Source of the DNA: Xanthomonas hortorum
GTDB lineage: Bacteria > Pseudomonadota > Gammaproteobacteria > Xanthomonadales > Xanthomonadaceae
Direction: 5' to 3' (one strand)
Assembly: GCF_002940005.1 (NCBI RefSeq)
Contig: NZ_MDEF01000010.1
Length of the DNA: 64,000 nucleotides
The translations under genes and the position numbers were made by a program. This document shows, piece after piece, positions 25,472 through 32,655 of this stretch. Within the stretch, counting starts at the first letter, position 1. Every line of letters starts with the position of its first letter. The notes under the pieces were generated by a model that was given only the letters and a program-made list of their open reading frames with translations, did not search any database and was not told the origin of the DNA.

Positions 25472-26836
25472 ATGACCAGCCGATTTTCTTCGTCGCAGTC
25501 TGCGGCTGGCCGTTTGAGCGGCGCGTTGCGCAGCTCGCCGCCGCTGGCGTGGAGTTTTCTGTATTTCTTCTGCCTGCTCAGCGGGTATTACGTGTTGCGC
25601 CCGGTGCGCGAGGCGATGAGCGCCTCGGCGGATGTGGAAGCGATCTTTCCCACCGGCATGATCGCCTTCTTCGCCGCGCATGGCATGCCGCTCAAAGACT
25701 TCACCCTGCAGGTGCTGTTTACCTGCACCTTCCTGATCATGGTGTTGCTGCAGCCGGTCTACGGCGCATTGGTCAGCCGCTATCCGCGCCGGGTGTTCCT
25801 GCCGGTGGTGTATGGCTTCTTCATCGCGACCCTGTTGCTGTTCTACGTGTTGTTCGACAGCGGCGTGCCCGGGCGCGGGATGGCGTTCTTTTTATGGGTG
25901 ACCGTCTTCAACCTGTTTGCGGTGGCGGTGTTCTGGAGCTTCATGGCCGACGTCTTCAGCAATGCCGAAGCGCGCAGTTACTACGGTTACATCGGTGCGG
26001 CCGGCACGCTGGGCGCGTTTCTCGGGCCGATCCTCACCCGCACCCTGGTCGAGCGCATCGGCATCGCGCATCTGATGCTGGTGTCGGCCGGGTTTCTGAC
26101 GGTGTGCGTGGTCTGCGTGCTGCGTCTGCGCTTGTGGGCGGTTGCGCGCGAGCAGGAGCGACAGCTGAGCTCCGGCGAAGTGCCGATGGGCGGCGATGTG
26201 CTCGGCGGGCTCAAGTTGATCGTGCGCGAGCCGTTGCTGCGCTGGTTGGCCTTCATGGTGTTGTTCGGTGTGGGCGTCGGCACCTTGCTCTACAACGAGC
26301 AGGCAGCGCTGGTACGGCGGCTATACACGGACGCAGCGGCAGCCACCGCCTATTACGCGAGTATCGATCTGGCGATCAACGCGCTCACTCTGGTGTTGCA
26401 GCTGCTGGTGACGCGCGCGCTGTTGTCGCGTTTCGGTATCGCACCGGCGCTGTTGATTCCGGGTGTGGCGATCACGCTTGGCTATGCCGTGCTGACAGCC
26501 TCTCCGTTGCCGATGATGATCGCGATCGTGCAGGTGATCACCCGCTCCAGCGAGTTCGCACTGGCCAAGCCGGCGCGCGAGACCTTATACACGCGCGTCG
26601 ACCGGGAATGGCGTTACAAGGCCGGCGCGGCGATCGACACGGTGATCTACCGCGGTGGCGATCTCGCCTTCGTGTGGGTGCACAAGCTGGTGTCGGCATT
26701 CGGCTCCAGTGCCGTGTTCGGCGTCGGTCTGCTGGTGGCCTCGGGCATGACACTGGGCGCATTCGGTCTGCTGCGCGAGGCGCGCAAGCTGCCTGCCGAG
26801 CGCGATGCGCAGACCGCTAAGCAGGCGTCCGACTAA
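25472..26836 (+). CDS. MFS-type transporter (ATP:ADP-antiporter-like)
   Basis: 454-residue membrane protein with about 12 hydrophobic helices. The opening (FLYFFCLLSGYYVLRPVREAM) and the region around FLWVTVFNLFAVAVFWSFMAD, YYGYIGAAGTLGAFLGP are typical of a bacterial family annotated as MFS or as NTP/ATP:ADP-antiporter-like carriers; both belong to the major facilitator superfamily. The late motif KPARETLYTRVDREWRYKAGAAIDTVIYRGGD is strongly conserved in this family in my memory of it. Substrate unknown. The ATG at 25472 is used; a TTG three codons earlier is also possible. A repeat element begins at its stop codon, so no ordinary terminator is present. Confidence 0.75.
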   Translation: MTSRFSSSQSAAGRLSGALRSSPPLAWSFLYFFCLLSGYYVLRPVREAMSASADVEAIFPTGMIAFFAAHGMPLKDFTLQVLFTCTFLIMVLLQPVYGALVSRYPRRVFLPVVYGFFIATLLLFYVLFDSGVPGRGMAFFLWVTVFNLFAVAVFWSFMADVFSNAEARSYYGYIGAAGTLGAFLGPILTRTLVERIGIAHLMLVSAGFLTVCVVCVLRLRLWAVAREQERQLSSGEVPMGGDVLGGLKLIVREPLLRWLAFMVLFGVGVGTLLYNEQAALVRRLYTDAAAATAYYASIDLAINALTLVLQLLVTRALLSRFGIAPALLIPGVAITLGYAVLTASPLPMMIAIVQVITRSSEFALAKPARETLYTRVDREWRYKAGAAIDTVIYRGGDLAFVWVHKLVSAFGSSAVFGVGLLVASGMTLGAFGLLREARKLPAERDAQTAKQASD

Positions 26837-26976
26837 GAGGGGCTGGCAAAACTACTTGCCGCCATCAGGCGGACGCGACTGTTGCTGGGTACGGCGTGTA
26901 CCACTGATACAGCTGGTTCTGAGAGCGCCGTGCATATCTGCCTGCTCATTACTCACGACGTTTTGTCAGCCGCTTC
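26836..26976. repeat. MITE-like repeat with terminal inverted repeats, copy 2
   Basis: The 141-bp element has ends agaggggctggcaaaac (26836-26852) and gttttgtcagccgcttc (26960-26976), near reverse complements. The interior shares caggcggacgcg and ggttctgagagcgcc with the copy at 2170-2314. It starts exactly at the last base of the transporter stop codon. Confidence 0.6.
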
Positions 26977-27087
26977 AAGGCAGCGAAATCTCTGTTGCCT
27001 TGGAGTAGTTGGACAGTGTTGATAGCTCTTTTGCAGAGCGGATGATCTCAGGGCTGGAGCGGTTGATCTGCGGCCTGGCTGCAGGGC

Positions 27088-27189
27088 CCTTGCCCGCCCA
27101 CCCTCGCGGGACACGCCGCAAGTACGTTCGTGTAGGCTCTTACGCGGCATCCATGCCGCGTAAGGTCCCGCGACGGTGGGCGGGCAAGG
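27088..27189 (+). repeat. Long hairpin repeat, forward copy A
   Basis: Outer arms ccttgcccgcccacc (27088-27102) and ggtgggcgggcaagg (27175-27189) are exact reverse complements; the inner palindrome ttacgcggcat-c-catgccgcgtaa spans 27140-27163. The middle block reads acacgccgcaagtacgttcg and tgtaggctc. A near-identical copy is at 40141-40242 and a truncated one at 52812-52841. Confidence 0.8.
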
Positions 27190-27346
27190 ACCAATCAAGA
27201 GTGTCGGTGTGTAGGGTGCAAACAGTGCATGACGTGCTTCCAATTCGCTAACTCTCATGTAGATGCGGCCTGCATCAGCAGGCCGATGTAGCCGGAGAGA
27301 TGACCCGCTTTTCACAAAGCTAGCGATCAGCTCCCTGGTGCGGTGT

Positions 27347-27435
27347 CCTCGCCGCTTGCGGGACCGTGTGGCGGCATGGATGCTGCCACCGAGCCTACAT
27401 GGATGTACTTGCGGCGTGTCCTGCTAGCGGCGAGG
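27347..27435 (-). repeat. Long hairpin repeat, inverted copy B
   Basis: This segment is the reverse complement of the family at 27088-27189: on the plus strand it reads gcgggaccgtgtggcggcat and gagcctacatggatgtactt then gcggcgtgtcc. Its outer arms are cctcgccgc / gcggcgagg. It faces copy A, so the two form an inverted pair. A close copy is at 52908-52996. Confidence 0.75.
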
Positions 27436-27831
27436 GCATCGCGCCCTCAACCAACGCGGCTTGGGACCATCCAGATGACGCGAAGAGCGGCAACAAAATG
27501 CTGCGCTCACTTTCAGGCTGGCGCGGTTTGTGTTCGGCGAGGCATGTAGCACCGGGCACTCCGATCCTGAGCGCGCCCTACGTGCCACCGGTCGAGAGCT
27601 CGCGACCTTCTATCAGCAACTCCAGGAGCCGGCAGCAAGCCACTGCGGCTGTCAAACAGCGGCTGTCAAACATACGTAGCCGGCGTGCGCATGGCAGCGC
27701 TTTACTCTTACACGCAGGTCTTGCATCTCTTACGCCAATCTTGCGGCAGCATGAGGTTTGATCAGCTGCTTCGGACCGGATGACTGCAATCACGACTATG
27801 CTGGCTGCCACGTTCATTACGCCAATCTGCC

Positions 27832-28185
27832 ATGTCCCTGTTCGCCATCGTCGCCGGCCTGTGTGTCGCTCTGCTGCACGTCTACATCCTGGTGTTGGAA
27901 ATGGTGCTGTGGACGCACCCGCTGGGCTTGAAGACCTTCCGCAACACGCTCGAAAAAGCCCAGGCCACCCGCGTGCTGGCAGCCAACCAGGGCCTCTACA
28001 ACGGCTTCCTGGCCGCCGGTCTGTTGTGGGGCGCGTTGCAGGCCCGCACCGACGTGCTGAGCTTCTTCCTGGGCTGTGTGGTCGTGGCGGGTTGCTACGG
28101 CGCCTATAGCGTCAACCGTCGCATCTTCTTTGTGCAGGCGTTGCCCGCGCTGATTGCGTTGGCGTTGGTGTGGTTGCCGCGCTGA
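27832..28185 (+). CDS. DUF1304 membrane protein
   Basis: 117-residue protein with four predicted transmembrane helices, matching the DUF1304 family (HVYILVLEMVLWTHP near the N-terminus, LAANQGLYNGFLAAGLLWG, CVVVAGCYGAYSV). Function unknown; DUF1304 members are small integral membrane proteins. It is preceded by about 1 kb of repeats and followed by a REP-type hairpin, so it is probably monocistronic. No strong ribosome site is visible before the ATG (gccaatctgccATG). Confidence 0.85.
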   Translation: MSLFAIVAGLCVALLHVYILVLEMVLWTHPLGLKTFRNTLEKAQATRVLAANQGLYNGFLAAGLLWGALQARTDVLSFFLGCVVVAGCYGAYSVNRRIFFVQALPALIALALVWLPR

Positions 28186-28213
28186 GGTTCTGCCGGCAGC
28201 GTCTTCGCTTCCT

Positions 28214-28281
28214 GTAGGAGCGGGCCTGACCGCGATGAGGCGTTACCGGTGAGGCTTCATCGCGAGCAAGCCCGCTCCTAC
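28214..28281. repeat. GTAGGAGCG hairpin, second copy
   Basis: Arms gtaggagcgggc / gcccgctcctac and cgcgatga / tcatcgcg form a hairpin with an internal loop. It lies between the convergent DUF1304 and fadE genes, the same setting as the copy at 15307-15377. Confidence 0.75.
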
Positions 28282-28356
28282 GAAGGTGTAGCCGCTGGGA
28301 ACTGTCTGAAGACCAAGGCGGCAACCCACTCGCGAGATTGCCGGTCTCCACAAACA

Positions 28357-28384
28357 ACGACGGCGGGCCGAAGCCCGCCGTCGT
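28357..28384 (-). terminator. Terminator of fadE
   Basis: On the minus strand, a perfect 11-bp stem acgacggcggg / cccgccgtcgt closes a cttcgg loop and is followed by tgtttg. It lies 24 bp beyond the fadE stop codon. The T-run is short, but the UUCG-type loop is very stable. Confidence 0.75.
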
Positions 28385-28407
28385 CTACTGCTACCTTGGC
28401 CTGCGCC

Positions 28408-30882
28408 TTACGCCGCTTCGCGCGGCTGCTGTGCCTGCGGCTTGTCGTAGTAGCTGGCCGCACGCAACTCATGCGGATCGAAGTCGTCCACGGTGATGGT
28501 ATCCATCATGATCGCGCGCAACTCTTCCAGCTGCTTGCGCTCGTCGATGGTGATTACGCCCTCGGCCACGGCCTCGTCCAGCTGCGCGGGGAAATCCAGT
28601 GCTTCGATCCCCTTGGTCTTGAGCGCCTTGAGGAACTTGCGCTCCACCGGCTCGGCCAGCACGGCCTTGGCCAGGTAGCCGGCGATGCGGCCGCCGGGAT
28701 TGTTGGCACACGGGGTCAGAAACACGCCCTGGCCCAGACGATCGCGTGCCTCGTTCGGCGTCATCAGGATCGATGCCACGCGATGCCCCAGACGGTCGCC
28801 CGGTGCTTCGGCACGACGGCCCAGCGGGAAGATCAGTACCCACATCAGCCAACCCACCGGGCGGATCGGGAAGTTGCGCAGCGCGGCCGACAGCGCGGTT
28901 TCGATCTTGTGCACGCTGTCATGGAAGGCCCAGGCCAGCAGCGGCTGATCGGCTGCCGGTGCGCCTTCGTCGTGATAGCGCTTGAGCATCGCGCTGGTGA
29001 GATAGATGTGGCTCAGCACATCACCCAGACGACCGGACAGCGATTCCTTGAACTTGAGCTTGCCGCCCAGCATCAGCATCGACACGTCGGCCATCAGCGC
29101 CAGGTTGGCGGAATAGCGATCCAGCTTGCGGAAGAAACGACGCGTATACGCATCGCCCGGCGCAGCGCCGATGCGTGCGCCGGTCAGGCCGAACCAGAAC
29201 GAACGCACCGCGTTGGAGATGCCGAAGCGGATGTGACCGAACAGGCTCTGGTCGAAGTCTTCCAGACCACGGCGCGTATCCGGATCCTGCGCCGCCTTCA
29301 TTTCCTTCATCACCCACGGATGGCACAGGATTGCGCCCTGGCCGAAGATCAGCAGGCTGCGGGTCATGATGTTGGCGCCTTCCACGGTCACGCCGATCGG
29401 CGCCGACTGCCAGGCACGGCCGGCGAAGTTGCGCGGCCCCAGGATGATGCCCTTGCCGCCGATCACATCCATCATGTCGCTGACCACTTCGCGGCCCATG
29501 GTGGTGCAGTGGTACTTGGCGATCGCCGACGGCACCGATGGCACATCGCCACGGTCCACCGCCGCCGCAGTGGCCTGCGACAGCGCACTGATCGCGTAGG
29601 CCTTGCCGCCGATCCGTGCGAGCGCTTCTTCCACGCCCTCGAAGCGGCCGATCGACAGACCGAACTGCTTGCGGATGCGCGCATACGCACCGGTCACCAC
29701 AGCCGCGTACTTGCCGCCGCCGCTGGCCGTGGAGGGCAGGGTGATCGAACGACCCACCGCCAGACACTCGTTGAGCATGTTCCAGCCCTTGCCGACCATG
29801 TCCACGCCACCGATCAACTGGCTGAGCGGGATGAACACCTCGTTGCCACGGATCGGGCCGTTCTGGAAGGTGGAATTCAGCGGGAAATGACGGCGGCCGA
29901 TTTCCACTCCCGGCGTCTCGCGCGGCAACAGCGCCAGGGTGATGCCGATGTCCTTGTTGTCGCCGATCAAGCCTTCCGGGTCATACATGCGGAACGCCAG
30001 GCCGATCAGCGAAGCCACCGGTGCCAGGGTGATGTAACGCTTGTCGAAGGTGAGCTTGACGCCGAGCACATTGGCGCCATTCCACTCGCCCTTGCAGACG
30101 ATGCCGTAGTCCGGGATCGAGGTCGCATCGGAGCCGGCGAACGGGCCGGTCAGACCAAAACACGGCACCTCGGCGCCGATGGCCAGACGCGGCAGGTAAT
30201 AGTCCTTCTGTTCCGGCGTGCCGTAATGCAGCAGCAACTCGCCCGGCCCGAGCGAATTGGGCACACCGACGGTGGAGCTGACCACGCTGGAGATCGAGGA
30301 CAGCTTCTGGATCACCTTGTGGTGCGCCAGCGCGCTGAAGCCCAGGCCGCCGTACTGCTTCGGAATGATCATGCCGAAGAATTTCTGCTTCTTGATGTAG
30401 TCCCACAGCTCCGGCGGCAGATCGGCGTGGACATGGGTGATTTCCCAGTCGTTGACCATCTTGCACAGCTCTTCGACCGGACCATCCAGAAACGCCTGCT
30501 CTTCGGCGGTCAGCTGCGGCTTGGGGTAGTTGAGCAGCTTCTGCCAATCCGGATCGCCGGTGAACAGCTCGCCTTCGAAGCCCACCGAGCCGGTCTCCAG
30601 CGCAATGCGTTCGGTCTGCGACAGCGGCGGCAGCACCTTGCGGAAGAAGCCCATCAGCGGCGTGGTCAGCAGCGGCTTGCGCAGGAACGGCAACAGCACC
30701 GGTGCCGACACCAGCACCACCAGCACAGCGGCGACGATTGTTGCGGTGAGATTGGCACCCAGCAACCAGCAGGCCACCAGCACGCAGGCGCTCAGCGCGA
30801 CCCAGGTGGCAAGGCGCATGCGGTGGTAGGCAGCGATGCCCGCCGCCAGGATGACGAGGAGGAACGGTGCAACGATGCTCAT
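28408..30882 (-). CDS. fadE: Acyl-CoA dehydrogenase
   Basis: 824-residue FadE-type acyl-CoA dehydrogenase, which makes trans-2-enoyl-CoA in the first step of beta-oxidation (E. coli FadE 814). The N-terminal ~65 residues hold two to three hydrophobic helices, as in FadE. The core has FFGMIIPKQYGGLGFSALAHH, CFGLTGPFAGSDATSI, NTYITLAP-like KRYITLAPVAS and the FAD-binding GGKYAAVVTGAYARIRKQFG; the C-terminal DUF1974-like extension is complete. The ATG at 30882 overlaps the stop codon of the upstream hydrolase (ATGA). A divergent TetR gene with palindromic sites upstream suggests control by a fatty-acid-type repressor. Confidence 0.93.
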   Translation of the reverse strand: MSIVAPFLLVILAAGIAAYHRMRLATWVALSACVLVACWLLGANLTATIVAAVLVVLVSAPVLLPFLRKPLLTTPLMGFFRKVLPPLSQTERIALETGSVGFEGELFTGDPDWQKLLNYPKPQLTAEEQAFLDGPVEELCKMVNDWEITHVHADLPPELWDYIKKQKFFGMIIPKQYGGLGFSALAHHKVIQKLSSISSVVSSTVGVPNSLGPGELLLHYGTPEQKDYYLPRLAIGAEVPCFGLTGPFAGSDATSIPDYGIVCKGEWNGANVLGVKLTFDKRYITLAPVASLIGLAFRMYDPEGLIGDNKDIGITLALLPRETPGVEIGRRHFPLNSTFQNGPIRGNEVFIPLSQLIGGVDMVGKGWNMLNECLAVGRSITLPSTASGGGKYAAVVTGAYARIRKQFGLSIGRFEGVEEALARIGGKAYAISALSQATAAAVDRGDVPSVPSAIAKYHCTTMGREVVSDMMDVIGGKGIILGPRNFAGRAWQSAPIGVTVEGANIMTRSLLIFGQGAILCHPWVMKEMKAAQDPDTRRGLEDFDQSLFGHIRFGISNAVRSFWFGLTGARIGAAPGDAYTRRFFRKLDRYSANLALMADVSMLMLGGKLKFKESLSGRLGDVLSHIYLTSAMLKRYHDEGAPAADQPLLAWAFHDSVHKIETALSAALRNFPIRPVGWLMWVLIFPLGRRAEAPGDRLGHRVASILMTPNEARDRLGQGVFLTPCANNPGGRIAGYLAKAVLAEPVERKFLKALKTKGIEALDFPAQLDEAVAEGVITIDERKQLEELRAIMMDTITVDDFDPHELRAASYYDKPQAQQPREAA

Positions 30883-31802
30883 GGTCTTGCTCCAGTGACA
30901 TGCTCGGTAATGTTGGACGCTGCGATGGTGCCAACCGAGGGCAGTGCATCCAGATAATGCAACACGGTGGCGGTAAAGGTGGTGTTGTCGTCGCCGGCCA
31001 GCATGTGCGTGGCATCGGGCAACTGCACGTGCTGCGCATGCGGTGCGATCGACAGGAATTCGGTGATGGTGTCCGGTGTGACCAGATCGCTGCGCCCGCC
31101 GCTGATCAGCAGCATCGGGCAACGCACCTGTGACGCGGCATCCAGCAATGCCTGCTGCTGCGTCTGCGGATCCTGCCCTGTCAGTTCGTCGACCAGGCGC
31201 GGGTCCCAATGCCAGTGCCAACGCCCGTCGGCACGCTGCCGCAACAAGGCCTGCAACTGGTCTGCGGTCTTGCGCGGACGATGCGGCAAATATGCGGCAA
31301 TCGCGTCTGCCGCCGCATCCAGCGATGCGAATCCGCCCGGATGTGCAGTCATGAAACGCAGGATGCGCTCCACGCCCCGCGTATCCCAGCGCGGCGTAAT
31401 GTCGACCAGCACGATCGCCCGAAACAAACCCGGCCAGCGCGCCTCTGCCAGCAGACCGAACAGCCCGCCCATCGAGGCGGCGACCAGCACCGGCGGTTCT
31501 GATTGCTCACCGGCGAGCACGATCAGATCATCGGTGAATTGCGTGGCCGAGTAGGGCACCTCAGCATCGTTGACGCTGGAATCGCCATGCCCGCGTGCGT
31601 CGTAAGACAGCGCCCGGTAGCCGGCTTCGGCCAATGCAGTGGCCGTGCCTTCCCATGCGTGTCGTGTCTGGCCGAATCCATGCGCCAACAGCACGGTCGG
31701 TGCGTGCTCCGTGCCCTGCGCCGACACCGCAAGCAACGTCTCACCAATACGGATGTTGGTGACAGACGTAATGCAGGCGAGGCTAGAGGAAGAGGTGACC
31801 AT
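30879..31802 (-). CDS. Alpha/beta-fold hydrolase, fadE operon
   Basis: 307-residue alpha/beta hydrolase without a signal peptide. It shows the oxyanion motif LLAHGFGQTRHAWEG, YDARGHGDS, a nucleophile elbow VAASMGGLFG, a C-terminal SGGRSDLV (acid) and the His in LPDATHMLAGDD. The elbow reads A-x-S-x-G where G-x-S-x-G is usual. Thioesterase or esterase activity would suit its operon with fadE, but substrate is unknown. The ATG at 31802 lies inside a perfect palindrome (31799-31816) and has no proper ribosome site, so the mRNA may be leaderless or the true start lies further in; no other good ATG or GTG precedes the first beta-strand. Confidence 0.82.
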   Translation of the reverse strand: MVTSSSSLACITSVTNIRIGETLLAVSAQGTEHAPTVLLAHGFGQTRHAWEGTATALAEAGYRALSYDARGHGDSSVNDAEVPYSATQFTDDLIVLAGEQSEPPVLVAASMGGLFGLLAEARWPGLFRAIVLVDITPRWDTRGVERILRFMTAHPGGFASLDAAADAIAAYLPHRPRKTADQLQALLRQRADGRWHWHWDPRLVDELTGQDPQTQQQALLDAASQVRCPMLLISGGRSDLVTPDTITEFLSIAPHAQHVQLPDATHMLAGDDNTTFTATVLHYLDALPSVGTIAASNITEHVTGARP

Positions 31803-31816
31803 ACCTGATGGTATGG
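31799..31816. promoter_or_regulatory. TetR-type operator overlapping hydrolase start
   Basis: The sequence ccatacctgatggtatgg is a perfect 7+7 inverted repeat with a four-base spacer. It covers the ATG of the hydrolase gene and lies 123 bp before the divergent TetR gene. A related site is 36 bp away at 31835-31852. Confidence 0.7.
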
Positions 31817-31834
31817 ATCTAGTGCGCTCACTGT

Positions 31835-31852
31835 CAATACTCAGTGGTATGG
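31835..31852. promoter_or_regulatory. Second TetR-type operator
   Basis: The sequence caatactcagtggtatgg has the same 7-4-7 layout as the site at 31799-31816 with two changed positions in the left arm. The centres are 36 bp apart, and it sits in the promoter region of the hydrolase-fadE operon, 87 bp before the regulator ATG. Confidence 0.6.
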
Positions 31853-31939
31853 ATGGTTAAGCCATTGAATCCTGGCAGTTGTGCCTGCATTTTCTGCCGC
31901 ATACTGCAATCGACCCGAGCGTATGGTTAAATCGTCACA

Positions 31940-32548
31940 ATGAACGACACCACCGATTCCAGCCCCACCACGCCCCGCGCCAGTTCCGGTCGCGGTCAGC
32001 GCCTCAGCGCAGACGATTGGGCACAGGCCGCGCTGGACCTGATCGCCGAACAAGGTGTCGGTGCAGTCGCCGTAGAACCACTGGCGCGCCGGCTCGGCGT
32101 CACCAAGGGCAGCTTCTACTGGCACTTTCCCTCGCGCGACGCGCTGCTGCAGGCAGCCCTCGAACGCTGGGAGATCTTCGAGCAAAAAGAGGTGTTCGGC
32201 AGCCTGGAAGACGTCCCGGATCCCAGCGCACGCTTACGCGCACTGTTCCAACTGGTCGCGCATGAAGTCAAACCGCATGTCATCTACAGCGAACTGCTCA
32301 AGGCACTCGACCACCCGGCGGTCCGCCCGGTCATTGACCGCGTCTCGCAGCGCCGCCTCGACTACCTGATCGCCTCGTTCCGCCAGGCCGGCCTCACCCG
32401 CACCGACGCCCAACACCGCGCCCGCCTAGCCTACGCCGCCTACGTCGGTTTCTTGCAGCTGTCGCTGCAATTACAGCAACCCAAGCAGGCCCGCGAAGAC
32501 TTCGAAGCCTATGTCGAGCATGTGATTCAGACTTTGATTCCCGGGTGA
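31940..32548 (+). CDS. TetR-family transcriptional regulator
   Basis: 202-residue TetR repressor. The N-terminal helix-turn-helix spans about residues 27-70 (WAQAALDLIAEQGVGAVAVE, LARRLGVTKGSFYWHFPSRDALLQAAL), followed by a variable ligand-binding domain. It is divergent from the hydrolase-fadE operon with two matching palindromes in the 137-bp gap, so it probably represses that operon and perhaps itself. An acyl-CoA or fatty acid is the likely ligand by context (as with FadR/PsrA-type TetR proteins), which is inference. A perfect 11-bp hairpin follows at 32596-32621. Confidence 0.88.
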   Translation: MNDTTDSSPTTPRASSGRGQRLSADDWAQAALDLIAEQGVGAVAVEPLARRLGVTKGSFYWHFPSRDALLQAALERWEIFEQKEVFGSLEDVPDPSARLRALFQLVAHEVKPHVIYSELLKALDHPAVRPVIDRVSQRRLDYLIASFRQAGLTRTDAQHRARLAYAAYVGFLQLSLQLQQPKQAREDFEAYVEHVIQTLIPG

Positions 32549-32595
32549 GCTAAACAGTAGATAGCGAGTTGCTCGCTTCTTGAAATCCAGACATG

Positions 32596-32621
32596 ACTAC
32601 GGCCCCGATTGGGGCCGTAGT
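32596..32621. terminator. Hairpin between convergent TetR and TonB receptor genes
   Basis: actacggcccc and ggggccgtagt form a perfect 11-bp stem with a gatt loop. It lies between two convergent genes; neither strand has a strong T-run, so it may be a weak bidirectional terminator. A lone repeat end (ggttttatcagccgcttc, 32636-32653) lies between it and the receptor stop codon. Confidence 0.6.
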
Positions 32622-32655
32622 TACTTTAAGCAGCTGGTTTTATCAGCCGCTTCGA

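Larger units (their letters stand above)
26977..27831. other. Repeat-filled intergenic region
   Basis: Together with the element before it, almost 1 kb carries no supported gene. It holds a forward copy (27088-27189) and an inverted copy (27347-27435) of a hairpin repeat, then a degenerate copy of the terminal-inverted-repeat element from 27484 (agagcggcaacaaaatg, bccgatcctgagcgcgcc-like core near 27562) whose other end may be gtttgatcagctgcttc at about 27756-27772. Open frames here are remnants or chance. Confidence 0.6.

Noticed and set aside
27009..27251. Small protein genes in the repeat region
   Set aside because: The frames cross the repeats, have no ribosome site or family, and would not be conserved.
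26977..27450. Possible CRISPR or integron from hairpin repeats
   Set aside because: Two copies in opposite orientation, no spacer series, no cas genes or integrase.
28249..30957. 902-codon plus-strand open frame opposite fadE
   Set aside because: Same antisense artefact; composition of His, Arg and Gln, no domain, and fadE is unambiguous on the other strand.
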